Part shown: positions 20,064-28,025 of the stretch, piece by piece | Layout: each line of letters opens with the position of its first letter | Numbering within the stretch: position 1 is the first letter of the stretch | From: Iodobacter arcticus | GTDB lineage: Bacteria; Pseudomonadota; Gammaproteobacteria; Burkholderiales; Chitinibacteraceae | Direction: 5' to 3' | Length of the DNA stretch: 64,000 nt | Assembly: GCF_042664895.1 (NCBI RefSeq) | Contig: NZ_JBHTBQ010000033.1 | Coordinates: 124,001-188,000, forward strand | Notes under the pieces: generated by a model | The model's database searches: none | What the model was told of the DNA's origin: nothing | The model's input: only the letters and a program-made list of their open reading frames with translations | Position numbers and translations under genes: made by a program

Positions 20064-21176
20064 TTGAATCCTATTGCACAATTATTTGCTGGCATCGCCA
20101 ACCCTGATTTACCTGCACAGCAGGTCAGTGAATATATGCGCTTTGCGCAGAGCGATACTTTTTTTCATTTGGCGGCTGCCAAAGCGGCGCGGATTAGCCA
20201 GATTAAGGCTAACTTTGCTCAGCGTGGTTTTAATCAGGTTTATTTAAGTGCTAATTTAGCCGGGTTTTCATGCACGATTGATGGGCTAAAAGTGGATATT
20301 CTGCCTAAAGATTTTTTTATTGCAACAGATGCCCAATCTTTTGCTGATAAACAGGCGCAGTTAGAGGGTTGTATTATTATTATTAATAATAATGATGTGG
20401 GCACACCAGCGCTTAAAGCGGCGTATGCAAGTTTTTTTGAAGTCTGCACAAATAGCTGCTTTATTGCATGGGATTGGGACAATCATCATTGGCTGGATGT
20501 TAGTACTTTTTTAGCTGCACATACCGATATTTATACACCCGCTCATCATGAGAATTTATATTTATTAAGCCGCTATAATTGGCTAATTGCTGGCCCTGTG
20601 TATTGCTCATCGGTGCAATGGTCTGGCCTTTTTTTAAAAGAAAATTTACCTTATATTTTAAGTGCAGATAGATCGGAAGCGCCGCTGGGCATGCATATCC
20701 CCTATGCGCAGTTTAGTTTTAGAATTCAGATGATATCCACATTAAATAAGCATTATCCTTCCATTGGTTTTAGCAGCCATTCATTTCACGAGCGCAGCCC
20801 GCTTGATCGCCTAAAAGAATGGACCGCACATACTTCGCACTGGATTGCACCTGTATTAAATGATGTGCCGATTCGTATTTTTGATGCGCTGATTACTGGC
20901 GGTATTCCGATTGTGCCTGCTTCATTGCAATTCTTGCCGCCAGTTGCTTTAATTCCACGCGAGCATATTGTGTTTTATTCCCCCGCCGATATTATTGATC
21001 CTCAGGCGGTTGTGGCCCGTGCCAATACTTTATTTAAAAAAGGGGGAGAAGAGGGGCGTTTGGCTCGTCATCAATTGGCGCTTAAGCAGTTTCATGGCGA
21101 TTATAGTGTACGGCAAATGCTGAGCTTTGCTACCGAAACGCTGGATATTCATTTTCCTGGCACGATTAATCATTAG
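20064..21176 (+). CDS. Putative glycosyltransferase (CgeB/GT1-like C-terminus), TTG start
   Basis: A 370-residue cytoplasmic protein that I do not recognise as a whole. The C-terminal third has VPIRIFDALITGGIPIVPASL followed by HIVFYSPADI, which resembles the nucleotide-sugar-binding end of CgeB-like and group 1 glycosyltransferases (RxFEALxxGG). The middle has an acid- and Trp-rich stretch, FIAWDWDNHHWLDVS. The start is TTG at 20064: an in-frame stop lies two codons upstream, AAAAGG sits seven bases before, and the next in-frame Met is 25 residues in. It is 25 bp after UXS and 9 bp before the DUF5672 gene, in the same operon. A second glycosyltransferase of the pathway is the best reading; the sugar is unknown. 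Confidence 0.6.
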   Translation: MNPIAQLFAGIANPDLPAQQVSEYMRFAQSDTFFHLAAAKAARISQIKANFAQRGFNQVYLSANLAGFSCTIDGLKVDILPKDFFIATDAQSFADKQAQLEGCIIIINNNDVGTPALKAAYASFFEVCTNSCFIAWDWDNHHWLDVSTFLAAHTDIYTPAHHENLYLLSRYNWLIAGPVYCSSVQWSGLFLKENLPYILSADRSEAPLGMHIPYAQFSFRIQMISTLNKHYPSIGFSSHSFHERSPLDRLKEWTAHTSHWIAPVLNDVPIRIFDALITGGIPIVPASLQFLPPVALIPREHIVFYSPADIIDPQAVVARANTLFKKGGEEGRLARHQLALKQFHGDYSVRQMLSFATETLDIHFPGTINH

Positions 21177-21185
21177 GATAATTTA

Positions 21186-21950
21186 ATGAGCGAGCCATTG
21201 ATTGTTTTGATTCCTCTTTATAAAAGCAGCTTGTCTGCTATTGAAGAATATTCTTTAGATTTTTCTTTACGCTCTTTAGCAAATAGGCAAGCTTTTTTTA
21301 TTGCACCAAACTCTCTGGTCTGTGATTATTATCGCACCCGATACCCTTTACTTGGTTTTGTTTTTTTTGCAGATGATTGCTTTGCCAGCATTGCCGCCTA
21401 TAACCGATTGCTACTTAGCAGCTCTTTTTATGAGCGCTTTGCAAACTTTGATTTTATTTTAATTTTACAAACAGATGCCATTGTTTTACGTGATGATCTG
21501 GATATATGGATGAGCAAACCTTTTGATTATATTGGTGCGCCATGGCCTGATGGCAATGAGTTATTTGTGAATCTTGGCCGGTTTGAGGGTGAGTTTGGGA
21601 AGGCGATTAAAGTGTATGTGGGGAATGGTGGCTTAAGCTTGCGCAGAGCACATAAATGTATTGCTTTATTAAATGAATTCCCCGATGCCATTGCTGTTTT
21701 TTTAAAAACAGGCTCTAGTGAGGATTTGTTTTTTTCTTATATGGGTGCTTTGTCTGCCGATTTTATTATCCCCAATGAAATAACCGCTTCTTTGTTTTCT
21801 ATGGAATTAAAGCCTGCTTATTATTATCAGGTTAATGGCGGCATTGCGCCAATGGGCGGGCATGCATGGTGGAAATATGATGCGGCATTCTGGAAAGCCT
21901 TCTTACCGCCATCGACGCTTTTAGATGAGTTAGACCTTAACGTAGATTAA
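21186..21950 (+). CDS. DUF5672-family protein, probable glycosyltransferase
   Basis: A 254-residue protein with the hallmarks of the DUF5672 family: FILILQTDAIVLRDDLDIWM, FDYIGAPWPD, VYVGNGGLSLRRAHKC, SSEDLFFSYMG and the C-terminal GGHAWWKYD. The QTDA and GNGGLSLR motifs resemble the donor-binding and acceptor loops of GT-A glycosyltransferases, and the family is commonly found in glycan loci. It is the last gene of the plus-strand cluster, and its stop overlaps the stop of the convergent NUDIX gene by 4 bp. Its likely role is extension of the glycan started by the GT41 enzyme; this is inferred. Confidence 0.8.
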   Translation: MSEPLIVLIPLYKSSLSAIEEYSLDFSLRSLANRQAFFIAPNSLVCDYYRTRYPLLGFVFFADDCFASIAAYNRLLLSSSFYERFANFDFILILQTDAIVLRDDLDIWMSKPFDYIGAPWPDGNELFVNLGRFEGEFGKAIKVYVGNGGLSLRRAHKCIALLNEFPDAIAVFLKTGSSEDLFFSYMGALSADFIIPNEITASLFSMELKPAYYYQVNGGIAPMGGHAWWKYDAAFWKAFLPPSTLLDELDLNVD

Positions 21951-22717
21951 CGCCGTGTTTGTTGTGCCAAAAACGCCTGCGTCACCACCGCCGCATCGAG
22001 CGTCATTCTTGGCAAAATAGCTTCGATTTGCTCAAAACTACAGCGCTGAAAGCCTGCGACTTCGCCATCAGTATTTTTAGGCACAAAATCATCGGGTAGC
22101 TGTAAATCATAGGTGTAGATGATTTCATCATGCCAGCCATCGGCCTCGCTGCGAGTGGTGCGCAGGCTGCCGCTAGAAACGGCTTGGCTCGCAAGCTGGG
22201 CAGGAATGCCCGCTTCTTCGGCTAGCTCTCTGATCACACAATCCCAGATGTTTTCACCTGCCGAGATCCCGCCTGCGGCGAGGTTGTCGAGCTTATCGGG
22301 GTCGATGGCTTTATTGCTGGCGCGCTGGGCAATCCATAGCTCGCCCTTAGTGGTGTAGCCATTGATATGCACGGCGCGGCTGGTGAGGCCAAAGCGGCGA
22401 AATGCGGCGCGCTCCAGCGTAAATAGCGGCTGGCCCAAATCCAAACTACCGGCTGCATCATTTGCAAATACGGTATAGCGTTCTTTACGCCAGCCTGTAA
22501 TCCACCCAGCATCTCGCATCTTGATTGCGGCCTGCTCCAGAGCGATTTCAAGTGTTTTTGCATCAAGGCTTGCGTCGATACAGATTGCTTCTTCACTTGT
22601 CTGTATTGCAGCTGGCCCTAGTGTGGCTTGCAAAAACGGCAGGCTAGCGTCTTCCATCCAGCCTAATGCGTGGCTTAGGGCAATAAATCGGCGTAAGGGT
22701 TTGGGTGTCATGGGCAT
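21947..22717 (-). CDS. NUDIX hydrolase with DUF4743-type N-terminal domain
   Basis: A 256-residue cytoplasmic hydrolase. The NUDIX box GGISAGENIWDCVIRELAEEAGI (pattern GX5EX7REUXEEXGU) lies at about residues 147-169 and coordinates the metal for pyrophosphate cleavage of a nucleotide or cofactor diphosphate. The first 120 residues (ITGWRKERYTVF, LFTLERAAFRRFGL, AVHINGY) match the domain found before NUDIX in thiamine-pyrophosphate-related proteins such as yeast Tnr3; thiamine-phosphate analogues are therefore a possible substrate. It is transcribed with the PhnF-type regulator, which ends only 4 bp upstream. It is convergent with the glycosylation cluster. Confidence 0.87.
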   Translation of the reverse strand: MPMTPKPLRRFIALSHALGWMEDASLPFLQATLGPAAIQTSEEAICIDASLDAKTLEIALEQAAIKMRDAGWITGWRKERYTVFANDAAGSLDLGQPLFTLERAAFRRFGLTSRAVHINGYTTKGELWIAQRASNKAIDPDKLDNLAAGGISAGENIWDCVIRELAEEAGIPAQLASQAVSSGSLRTTRSEADGWHDEIIYTYDLQLPDDFVPKNTDGEVAGFQRCSFEQIEAILPRMTLDAAVVTQAFLAQQTRR

Positions 22718-22721
22718 CGGT

Positions 22722-23444
22722 TTAAAAAGTTTCGGCTTCTAAGTAAATTTGCACCGCATCGCCGGTGAAATGGGTAATGCCATATTCAATAATCTGGCTG
22801 TCTGCATCACTGTAAACGCTTTCTACGCAAAGAAGCGGCTGAAATTTGGTTTGTGATAATAGTTGCGCCTGGCCGCTTTCCGGCAGACGGGCGCTGATTC
22901 GCGATGATTTGCGCTGGCAAAAGTCAATTCCAAACGCTTTAAGCGCTAAATTGGTGTTGGGCTGGCTACAGTAGAAAGCTTCAAAGCCCTGAAAGCGCGG
23001 CAGGGGGAAATACTGGTGGCAAACGCCCACCACTCGATCATCCACAATATCCAGCGCCTCGATATGCAAAACATGGCTGTCTGCGGCAATGCCAAGTTGC
23101 AAGCAAATATCCTGATTGGCGGGCTCGGTCTTCGTTTGCAGCACCCGGCTTTGCCCGGCTAGTTGCTGCTTTTGTAAGCTATGCGAAAAACGTGTGCGGC
23201 GACCAAGCTGGTAATCAATCATTTCTTCTTGCACAAAGGTGCCACGGCCTTGCTCAATTCTGACTAAGCCGCGTGATTCAAGTGCTTGTAATGCGCGCCG
23301 GATAGTATGGCGGTTGACAGCAAACTGCGTTGCCAGCTCGGTTTCATTGGGCATGCGATCACGCAGGATTTTATTACTAATATCGCGAGCCAGTGAATCT
23401 TCAATTTGTCGCCAGAGGGCAACGCCAGAGTGACGATCAAGCAT
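22722..23444 (-). CDS. phnF: GntR-family transcriptional regulator, PhnF type
   Basis: A 240-residue DNA-binding regulator. The N-terminal winged helix-turn-helix covers about residues 5-72 (ETELATQFAVNRHTIRRALQ, then GLVRIEQGRGTFV). The effector-binding UTRA domain covers about 90-240. The linker stretch YQLGRRTRFSHSL is characteristic of PhnF, the regulator of phosphonate metabolism genes. No phn transport or lyase genes adjoin it. The only other phosphonate-like gene seen is the oxidoreductase at the left edge, 22 kb away. It heads a two-gene unit with the NUDIX gene and is divergent from the fumarase gene, so its operator may lie in 23445-23607. Confidence 0.82.
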   Translation of the reverse strand: MLDRHSGVALWRQIEDSLARDISNKILRDRMPNETELATQFAVNRHTIRRALQALESRGLVRIEQGRGTFVQEEMIDYQLGRRTRFSHSLQKQQLAGQSRVLQTKTEPANQDICLQLGIAADSHVLHIEALDIVDDRVVGVCHQYFPLPRFQGFEAFYCSQPNTNLALKAFGIDFCQRKSSRISARLPESGQAQLLSQTKFQPLLCVESVYSDADSQIIEYGITHFTGDAVQIYLEAETF

Positions 23445-23607
23445 AGTATGGTCTGTAGTGTAAGAGTAATAAAAGCTATTGTAATTGAACTCTGTTGCAA
23501 CTAGATGATATTGATCTAAACGTTGAGCTGGCTGTTTGCGCCAATATTGTCTAGCTCGCTCATGCGCTACAATTGGGGCATCCTATAAAACCACTGGGAG
23601 CCAGAAG

Positions 23608-25125
23608 ATGACAACCATCCGTCAGCAAGACGTAATTGATAGCATCAGCGACAGCCTGCAATACATCAGCTATTACCACCCTAAGGATTACATCCAGGCT
23701 TTAGGCGTGGCATATGAAAAAGAAGAATCGCCCGCAGCAAAAGATGCCATCGCGCAAATCCTGACCAATAGCCGCATGTGTGCCGAAGGCCACCGCCCTA
23801 TTTGCCAAGATACCGGCATCGTCACCTGTTTTGTACGCGTCGGCATGAATGTGCAATGGGCCGATGCGACCATGAGCCTCACCGATATGATCAACGAAGG
23901 CGTGCGCCGCGCCTATCTGCATCCAGATAACAAGCTGCGTGCGTCTATCTTGCAAGATCCGGCTGGCAAGCGCCAAAACACCAAAGACAATACTCCCGCC
24001 GTGATTCATTACGAGATCGTTGAGGGCGATAAAGTCCATGTCGATATCGCGGCTAAAGGCGGCGGCTCAGAGAATAAATCTAAATTCGCCATGCTCAATC
24101 CTTCTGATTCGATTGTGGATTGGGTACTCAAAACCGTGCCGCAAATGGGCGCAGGCTGGTGTCCGCCAGGCATGCTAGGGATTGGTATTGGCGGCACGGC
24201 AGAAAAAGCCATGTTGATGGCCAAAGAAGCGTTGATGGAATCCATCGACATTCAAGAACTAATCGAGCGTGGCGCACAAACACGTAGCGAAGAATTGCGC
24301 ATCGAGCTGTACGAAAAAGTAAACGCATTGGGTATCGGCGCACAAGGCTTGGGTGGCCTTGCCACCGTGCTGGACGTCAAAATCAAAGACTACCCAACCC
24401 ACGCCGCCAGCTTGCCAATCGCCATGATCCCAAACTGTGCTGCCACTCGCCATGTGCATTTCACCTTGGATGGCAGCGGCCCGGCTGTGCTGGAAGCGCC
24501 GAAGCTGGAAGACTGGCCAGATGTAACCTGGACTCCATCGGCAGAATCGATCCGCATTGATCTGAATACCGTAACGCGTGAGGATGTCGCTAGCTGGAAA
24601 CCCGGCCAAACGCTGCTCCTCAACGGCAAAATGCTCACCGGCCGCGATGCCGCGCACAAGCGCATGGTGGATATGCTCAATAAAGGTGAAAAACTGCCAG
24701 TCGATTTTACGGGCCGCTTTATTTACTACGTTGGCCCGGTAGACCCAGTGCGTGATGAAATCGTCGGCCCAGCCGGCCCAACCACCGCCACGCGCATGGA
24801 TAAATTTACCGAACAAGTGCTGGCCGAAACCGGGCTCTTAGGCATGATCGGTAAGGCAGAGCGTGGCCCTGCAGGCTTAGAGGCGATCAAAAAGCACAAG
24901 TCAGTGTATTTAATGGCCGTAGGCGGCGCAGCGTATCTGGTCTCCAAAGCCATCAAAGCGAGCCGTGTGGTGGGCTTTGCTGATCTGGGCATGGAAGCCA
25001 TTTACGAGTTCGACGTTGTTGATATGCCCGTTACCGTGGCGGTCGATTCGCAAGGCATCTCGGTGCACGCCACCGCACCCAAAATCTGGCAAGCTAAAAT
25101 CGGCAAAATCCCAGTTGTGGGTTAA
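23608..25125 (+). CDS. Class I fumarate hydratase (iron-sulfur, homodimeric)
   Basis: A 505-residue TCA-cycle enzyme that interconverts fumarate and malate using a 4Fe-4S cluster. The N-terminal alpha domain carries the cluster cysteines in CQDTG, GWCPPG and NCAATRHVHF; the C-terminal beta domain has LLNGKMLTGRDAAHKRM and YYVGPVDP, together with GPTTATRMD. The single-chain fusion and length match FumA/FumB and the beta-proteobacterial fumarases. The frame extends upstream to 23536, but the ATG at 23608 with GGGAG ten bases before gives the conserved MTTIRQQDVI start. A clear terminator follows at 25151. Confidence 0.93.
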   Translation: MTTIRQQDVIDSISDSLQYISYYHPKDYIQALGVAYEKEESPAAKDAIAQILTNSRMCAEGHRPICQDTGIVTCFVRVGMNVQWADATMSLTDMINEGVRRAYLHPDNKLRASILQDPAGKRQNTKDNTPAVIHYEIVEGDKVHVDIAAKGGGSENKSKFAMLNPSDSIVDWVLKTVPQMGAGWCPPGMLGIGIGGTAEKAMLMAKEALMESIDIQELIERGAQTRSEELRIELYEKVNALGIGAQGLGGLATVLDVKIKDYPTHAASLPIAMIPNCAATRHVHFTLDGSGPAVLEAPKLEDWPDVTWTPSAESIRIDLNTVTREDVASWKPGQTLLLNGKMLTGRDAAHKRMVDMLNKGEKLPVDFTGRFIYYVGPVDPVRDEIVGPAGPTTATRMDKFTEQVLAETGLLGMIGKAERGPAGLEAIKKHKSVYLMAVGGAAYLVSKAIKASRVVGFADLGMEAIYEFDVVDMPVTVAVDSQGISVHATAPKIWQAKIGKIPVVG

Positions 25126-25150
25126 GGTAGGTATAAAGCAGTAAGCGCTG

Positions 25151-25180
25151 ACAAAACCCACCTTGCGTGGGTTTTGTTTT
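25151..25180 (+). terminator. Rho-independent terminator after fumarase
   Basis: The stem ACAAAACCCA / TGGGTTTTGT encloses a short GC-rich loop and is followed by TTTTGC. It lies 25 bases after the fumarase stop codon. Confidence 0.85.
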
Positions 25181-25430
25181 GCTTGGAGTGGGGAAGGTGA
25201 AGCGTGACAAAATTATTTTGTGGCGATTGCTTGCTGCGGTATATATGTCAATTGAGTTGTGGTCTGAGTGGTTTAATCAATTAAGTTTTTTTGCTTCTTT
25301 GATTCTATTTAAACGTATTGAATTTTGCTAATTGTTTGATATTTATAATAAATATTGATGTTTGTTAAGCAAAGTAGGGTGGATGGGTAGAAAAAATTCA
25401 AAGAAAATGAAAAATAATCCGTCCAAGGGC
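25181..25430. other. AT-rich non-coding stretch before tRNA-Ser
   Basis: I see no gene, strong hairpin or repeat in this roughly 250-bp AT-rich interval between the fumarase terminator and the tRNA promoter. Confidence 0.5.
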
Positions 25431-25459
25431 TTGCGCACTCCCGCTAACTTGATTATTAT
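25431..25459 (+). promoter_or_regulatory. Sigma-70 type promoter of tRNA-Ser
   Basis: TTGCGC at 25431-25436 and TATTAT at 25454-25459 are separated by exactly 17 bp. The tRNA begins 15 bases after the -10 box, and the intervening GC-rich stretch would suit stringent control. Confidence 0.6.
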
Positions 25460-25474
25460 TCGGCCTCTTCTCGC

Positions 25475-25564
25475 GGAGAGATGTATGAGTGGTTTAAGTT
25501 AGTCGCCTGGAAAGCGGCCACAGGTGAAAACCTGTCGGGGGTTCGAATCCCCCTCTCTCCGCCA
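25475..25564 (+). tRNA. tRNA-Ser (anticodon GGA)
   Basis: A 90-nt class II tRNA. The acceptor stem GGAGAGA pairs with TCTCTCC, followed by discriminator G and an encoded CCA. The anticodon arm GTCGC-CTGGAAA-GCGGC gives anticodon GGA (reads UCC/UCU). The long variable arm ACAGGT-GAAA-ACCTGT is the serine hallmark. The T arm is GGGGG-TTCGAAT-CCCCC. The D stem looks weak (TAT against GTT), but the GAGTGGTTTAA loop is standard. Confidence 0.95.
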
Positions 25565-25576
25565 AGAAGCCCAATC

Positions 25577-25602
25577 AAACCCTGAATTGTCAGGGTTTTT
25601 TT
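25577..25602 (+). terminator. Rho-independent terminator after tRNA-Ser
   Basis: A perfect 9-bp stem AAACCCTGA / TCAGGGTTT with loop ATTG and a T run, 13 bases after the CCA end. Confidence 0.93.
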
Positions 25603-25793
25603 GCGTCTGTTATTTCTCGGCATATTTCTGCCAAGTAGTTCATTTTTAGGTGCTTAGTGCCTATCTGCTTATTCCTTTCTGTTTGATTACAAAAAATTCC
25701 TACAGCCTATGTTTTTATCCTTGGCGAAGGTAAACTGAGTACGTCTTCAGTTTGTTTAAGACACTTTCTTTTCGCCTGATTCCCGAGGATTCA

Positions 25794-26288
25794 ATGTATA
25801 CCAGACTCTCAAAAATTGCCCTTGTTTGGGCGGTGGCATTTTTTGTTTCTTTAGTGGCGCTTAATAATTTAATGGATTACCAGTCTAATTATCGATTTGT
25901 AAATCATGTTTTAAAAATGGATACCACTTTCCCTGATAATAGCGTGATGTGGCGATCTATTGAATCGCCTGTTGTACATCGTGCTGCATATCATCTTTTG
26001 ATTTTTATTGAATGGGTAGTGGCTATTTTATGTTGGGCAGGGGGCTTTCGTTTGCTGATGGCAATTAAAGATATTGCTGCTTTTAATAAGGCGAAGGGGC
26101 TTGCTATTGTGGGGCTTACCCTCGGCATTATTTTGTGGTTCCTTGGGTTTATTGCAATAGGTGGAGAGTGGTTCTTAATGTGGCAATCTGAAATCTGGAA
26201 TGGCCAGCAATCTGCTTTTCGAGTGGTGATGATTATTGCTTTTACGCTTTTGTATTTGGTTAAGGTTGATGAGTTAGCGCAAGCCTGA
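25794..26288 (+). CDS. DUF2165 family small membrane protein
   Basis: A 164-residue integral inner-membrane protein with four predicted helices at about residues 8-25, 68-90, 105-128 and 138-158. The N-terminal part (VALNNLMDYQSNYRFVNHV, then MDTTFPDNSVMWRSI) matches the DUF2165 family as I recall it. Function is unknown for the family. The frame is open further upstream, but the ATG at 25794 has a GAGGA ribosome-binding site five bases before it and gives the normal family length. It stands alone between tRNA-Ser and a lipoprotein gene. Confidence 0.85.
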   Translation: MYTRLSKIALVWAVAFFVSLVALNNLMDYQSNYRFVNHVLKMDTTFPDNSVMWRSIESPVVHRAAYHLLIFIEWVVAILCWAGGFRLLMAIKDIAAFNKAKGLAIVGLTLGIILWFLGFIAIGGEWFLMWQSEIWNGQQSAFRVVMIIAFTLLYLVKVDELAQA

Positions 26289-26467
26289 GGTGAAGCAGCT
26301 TACTATATTATCGAGCCGCCGAAGATAGGCGCGCTGTGTGGCATTTTATGCAAAATTTTCAGGGGATTTTGACAAAAAGCAGTAGTAAAGCATAACGTCA
26401 TATACTTACAAAACATTATTTGAGATAATTCAAGCCTTACTCAAAATTTTCTCGATAAGCGGTTAAG

Positions 26468-27793
26468 ATGAAAAATATTCCTTATAGTGCAATGGCCCTT
26501 GCTATCTCTGCAGCGTTTGTCTTAGCCGCTTGTGGCGGCAGTGGTGATGATGCACCTGGCGCAGCGACAACACCTGTTGTGACGGTTGATCCAGCTAAAG
26601 AAACATTAGGCCAATGTATTGCTTCATTGTCTTTGCCTGCTGATTTAAAAGTGACCGATAGCGCTGAAGGCGATTTGGCTGTTTTTACTTGGGATGGGCG
26701 TAAAAAAATTGACTGGTCAGGTGCAGAGAAATTTGTTGAAGGCTGGACTGGTGGAACGTATAAACATTATTTTGATGCTAGCACCAAGGCTGTAACTGTG
26801 GATGGTGAATCGGTATTACAAACACCAAGTGAATATATTATTAATGAAGATTCAACGAATTATGCTGAGACTACTAAATATCCATTAACTATTTTGGCTA
26901 TGGATTATTCTTCGCCAGATCGTAAAAAAGTACTGGGCTGGTCTGAAGTAGCAACAGATCCAAATGGCAAAGAAAATTATTGGTTGAAAAAACGTGTTGC
27001 TGCGAGTGCAACCAGCGAAATGCTGATTGAAGATTTGGTAAAAGATCAGCCTAAAAGCTTTGAACACAATCGCACAGTAAGTGCTGATTGGTTTGGCGGT
27101 GCTATTGGGTCAGAAAGCCTTAAATCTGAATATCAATTCTTAGGCCGTGAATCTGTTGCCACTAAATTTGGCACTTTAGTTGCGTGTGTTTCTGAAGAAA
27201 AAATAAATGCCAGCTATAAAAATAAATGGGGAACTGGGCGCAGTATTTGGACTGAAAAACGCTGGCATATTCCTAAGCTGGGTTATGTAAAACGAGAAAC
27301 GTTAAATCAGGATTTTAATGATGTGGGTAAGTTGCAGCTGGAAGAAAAGCGCACTTACGATATTGTTGGCGCACGTAAAAATGGTAAGCGCTATGGTAGC
27401 TACGATATGTGGACCGGGGTATTAACTGGTCAGCAAAGTAAATCCGAGCCTGTTCGAACTATGTGTGATTATAATTTAGTAGGTTCAACTGTAGGTTTTA
27501 CTTGGCTGTTTAAGCCAGAGGCTAATGGGCAGGGGATTTACCGAGTTTGGGATGGCAGTAAGATTGCAGATATTGCAGTTAATTATCCTGGAAAAATAGT
27601 ACTGAATGATTTTAAATCTGAAGCATTTGATAATGGCAGTGGTGTTGGTCTAATGACATGGTCACAAGATCTTAATCTGGATTTGAATGCCAAAACCTTA
27701 TCAGGGATGTATACCCGCACTGAAAAGCGCAGTCAGCCTAGCATGTGTGAAGGTAATTATCCTTACGGCATTAAAGCAAGCAAAGTATTTTAA
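26468..27793 (+). CDS. Hypothetical lipoprotein
   Basis: A 441-residue secreted lipoprotein of unknown function. The signal peptide ends in the lipobox LAAC at about residue 22, followed by GGSGDD, so the mature protein is lipidated; Gly at +2 favours the outer membrane. The body is rich in Trp, Tyr and Lys, with several Lys-Trp motifs (DGRKKIDWSGAEKF, WTEKRWHIPKLGYVKRE), and looks all-beta. Three later cysteines (in GQCIASL, ACVSEEK and MCDYN) and one near the C-terminus may form disulfides. No family is recognised. It is flanked by its own terminator at 27819. Confidence 0.75.
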   Translation: MKNIPYSAMALAISAAFVLAACGGSGDDAPGAATTPVVTVDPAKETLGQCIASLSLPADLKVTDSAEGDLAVFTWDGRKKIDWSGAEKFVEGWTGGTYKHYFDASTKAVTVDGESVLQTPSEYIINEDSTNYAETTKYPLTILAMDYSSPDRKKVLGWSEVATDPNGKENYWLKKRVAASATSEMLIEDLVKDQPKSFEHNRTVSADWFGGAIGSESLKSEYQFLGRESVATKFGTLVACVSEEKINASYKNKWGTGRSIWTEKRWHIPKLGYVKRETLNQDFNDVGKLQLEEKRTYDIVGARKNGKRYGSYDMWTGVLTGQQSKSEPVRTMCDYNLVGSTVGFTWLFKPEANGQGIYRVWDGSKIADIAVNYPGKIVLNDFKSEAFDNGSGVGLMTWSQDLNLDLNAKTLSGMYTRTEKRSQPSMCEGNYPYGIKASKVF

Positions 27794-27818
27794 GGATCTA
27801 AGTGTATGATTTTTGAAT

Positions 27819-27856
27819 AAACGCGATGTGGCATTCTGCCACTCGCGTTTTTTTAT
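27819..27856 (+). terminator. Rho-independent terminator after the lipoprotein gene
   Basis: Stem AAACGCGA...GTGGCA / TGCCAC...TCGCGTTT with a three-base loop and a run of T. It starts 26 bases after the stop codon. Confidence 0.9.
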
Positions 27857-28025
27857 GCTCGCTATCGTTTGCAGGGGCGCTGTTTATTGCTGGGGCTGCT
27901 TAATATCAGGAATGCCAGATCCTTTGAAAAGCTTCGTTTGTGAATGGTGTAATTTATGTCGTGCGCCAGAGCGATAAATCGCGCCAGCTTCTCTATTCAT
28001 AGCTTGCTTTGTTATAGTAAGGCTT

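Noticed and set aside
23536..23607. N-terminal extension of fumarase
   Set aside because: The ATG at 23608 has a proper ribosome-binding site and the normal family N-terminus; the upstream codons read promoter DNA.
25475..25564. Prophage or island attachment site at tRNA-Ser
   Set aside because: No integrase gene, no repeat of the tRNA 3' end and no phage-like genes are seen nearby.
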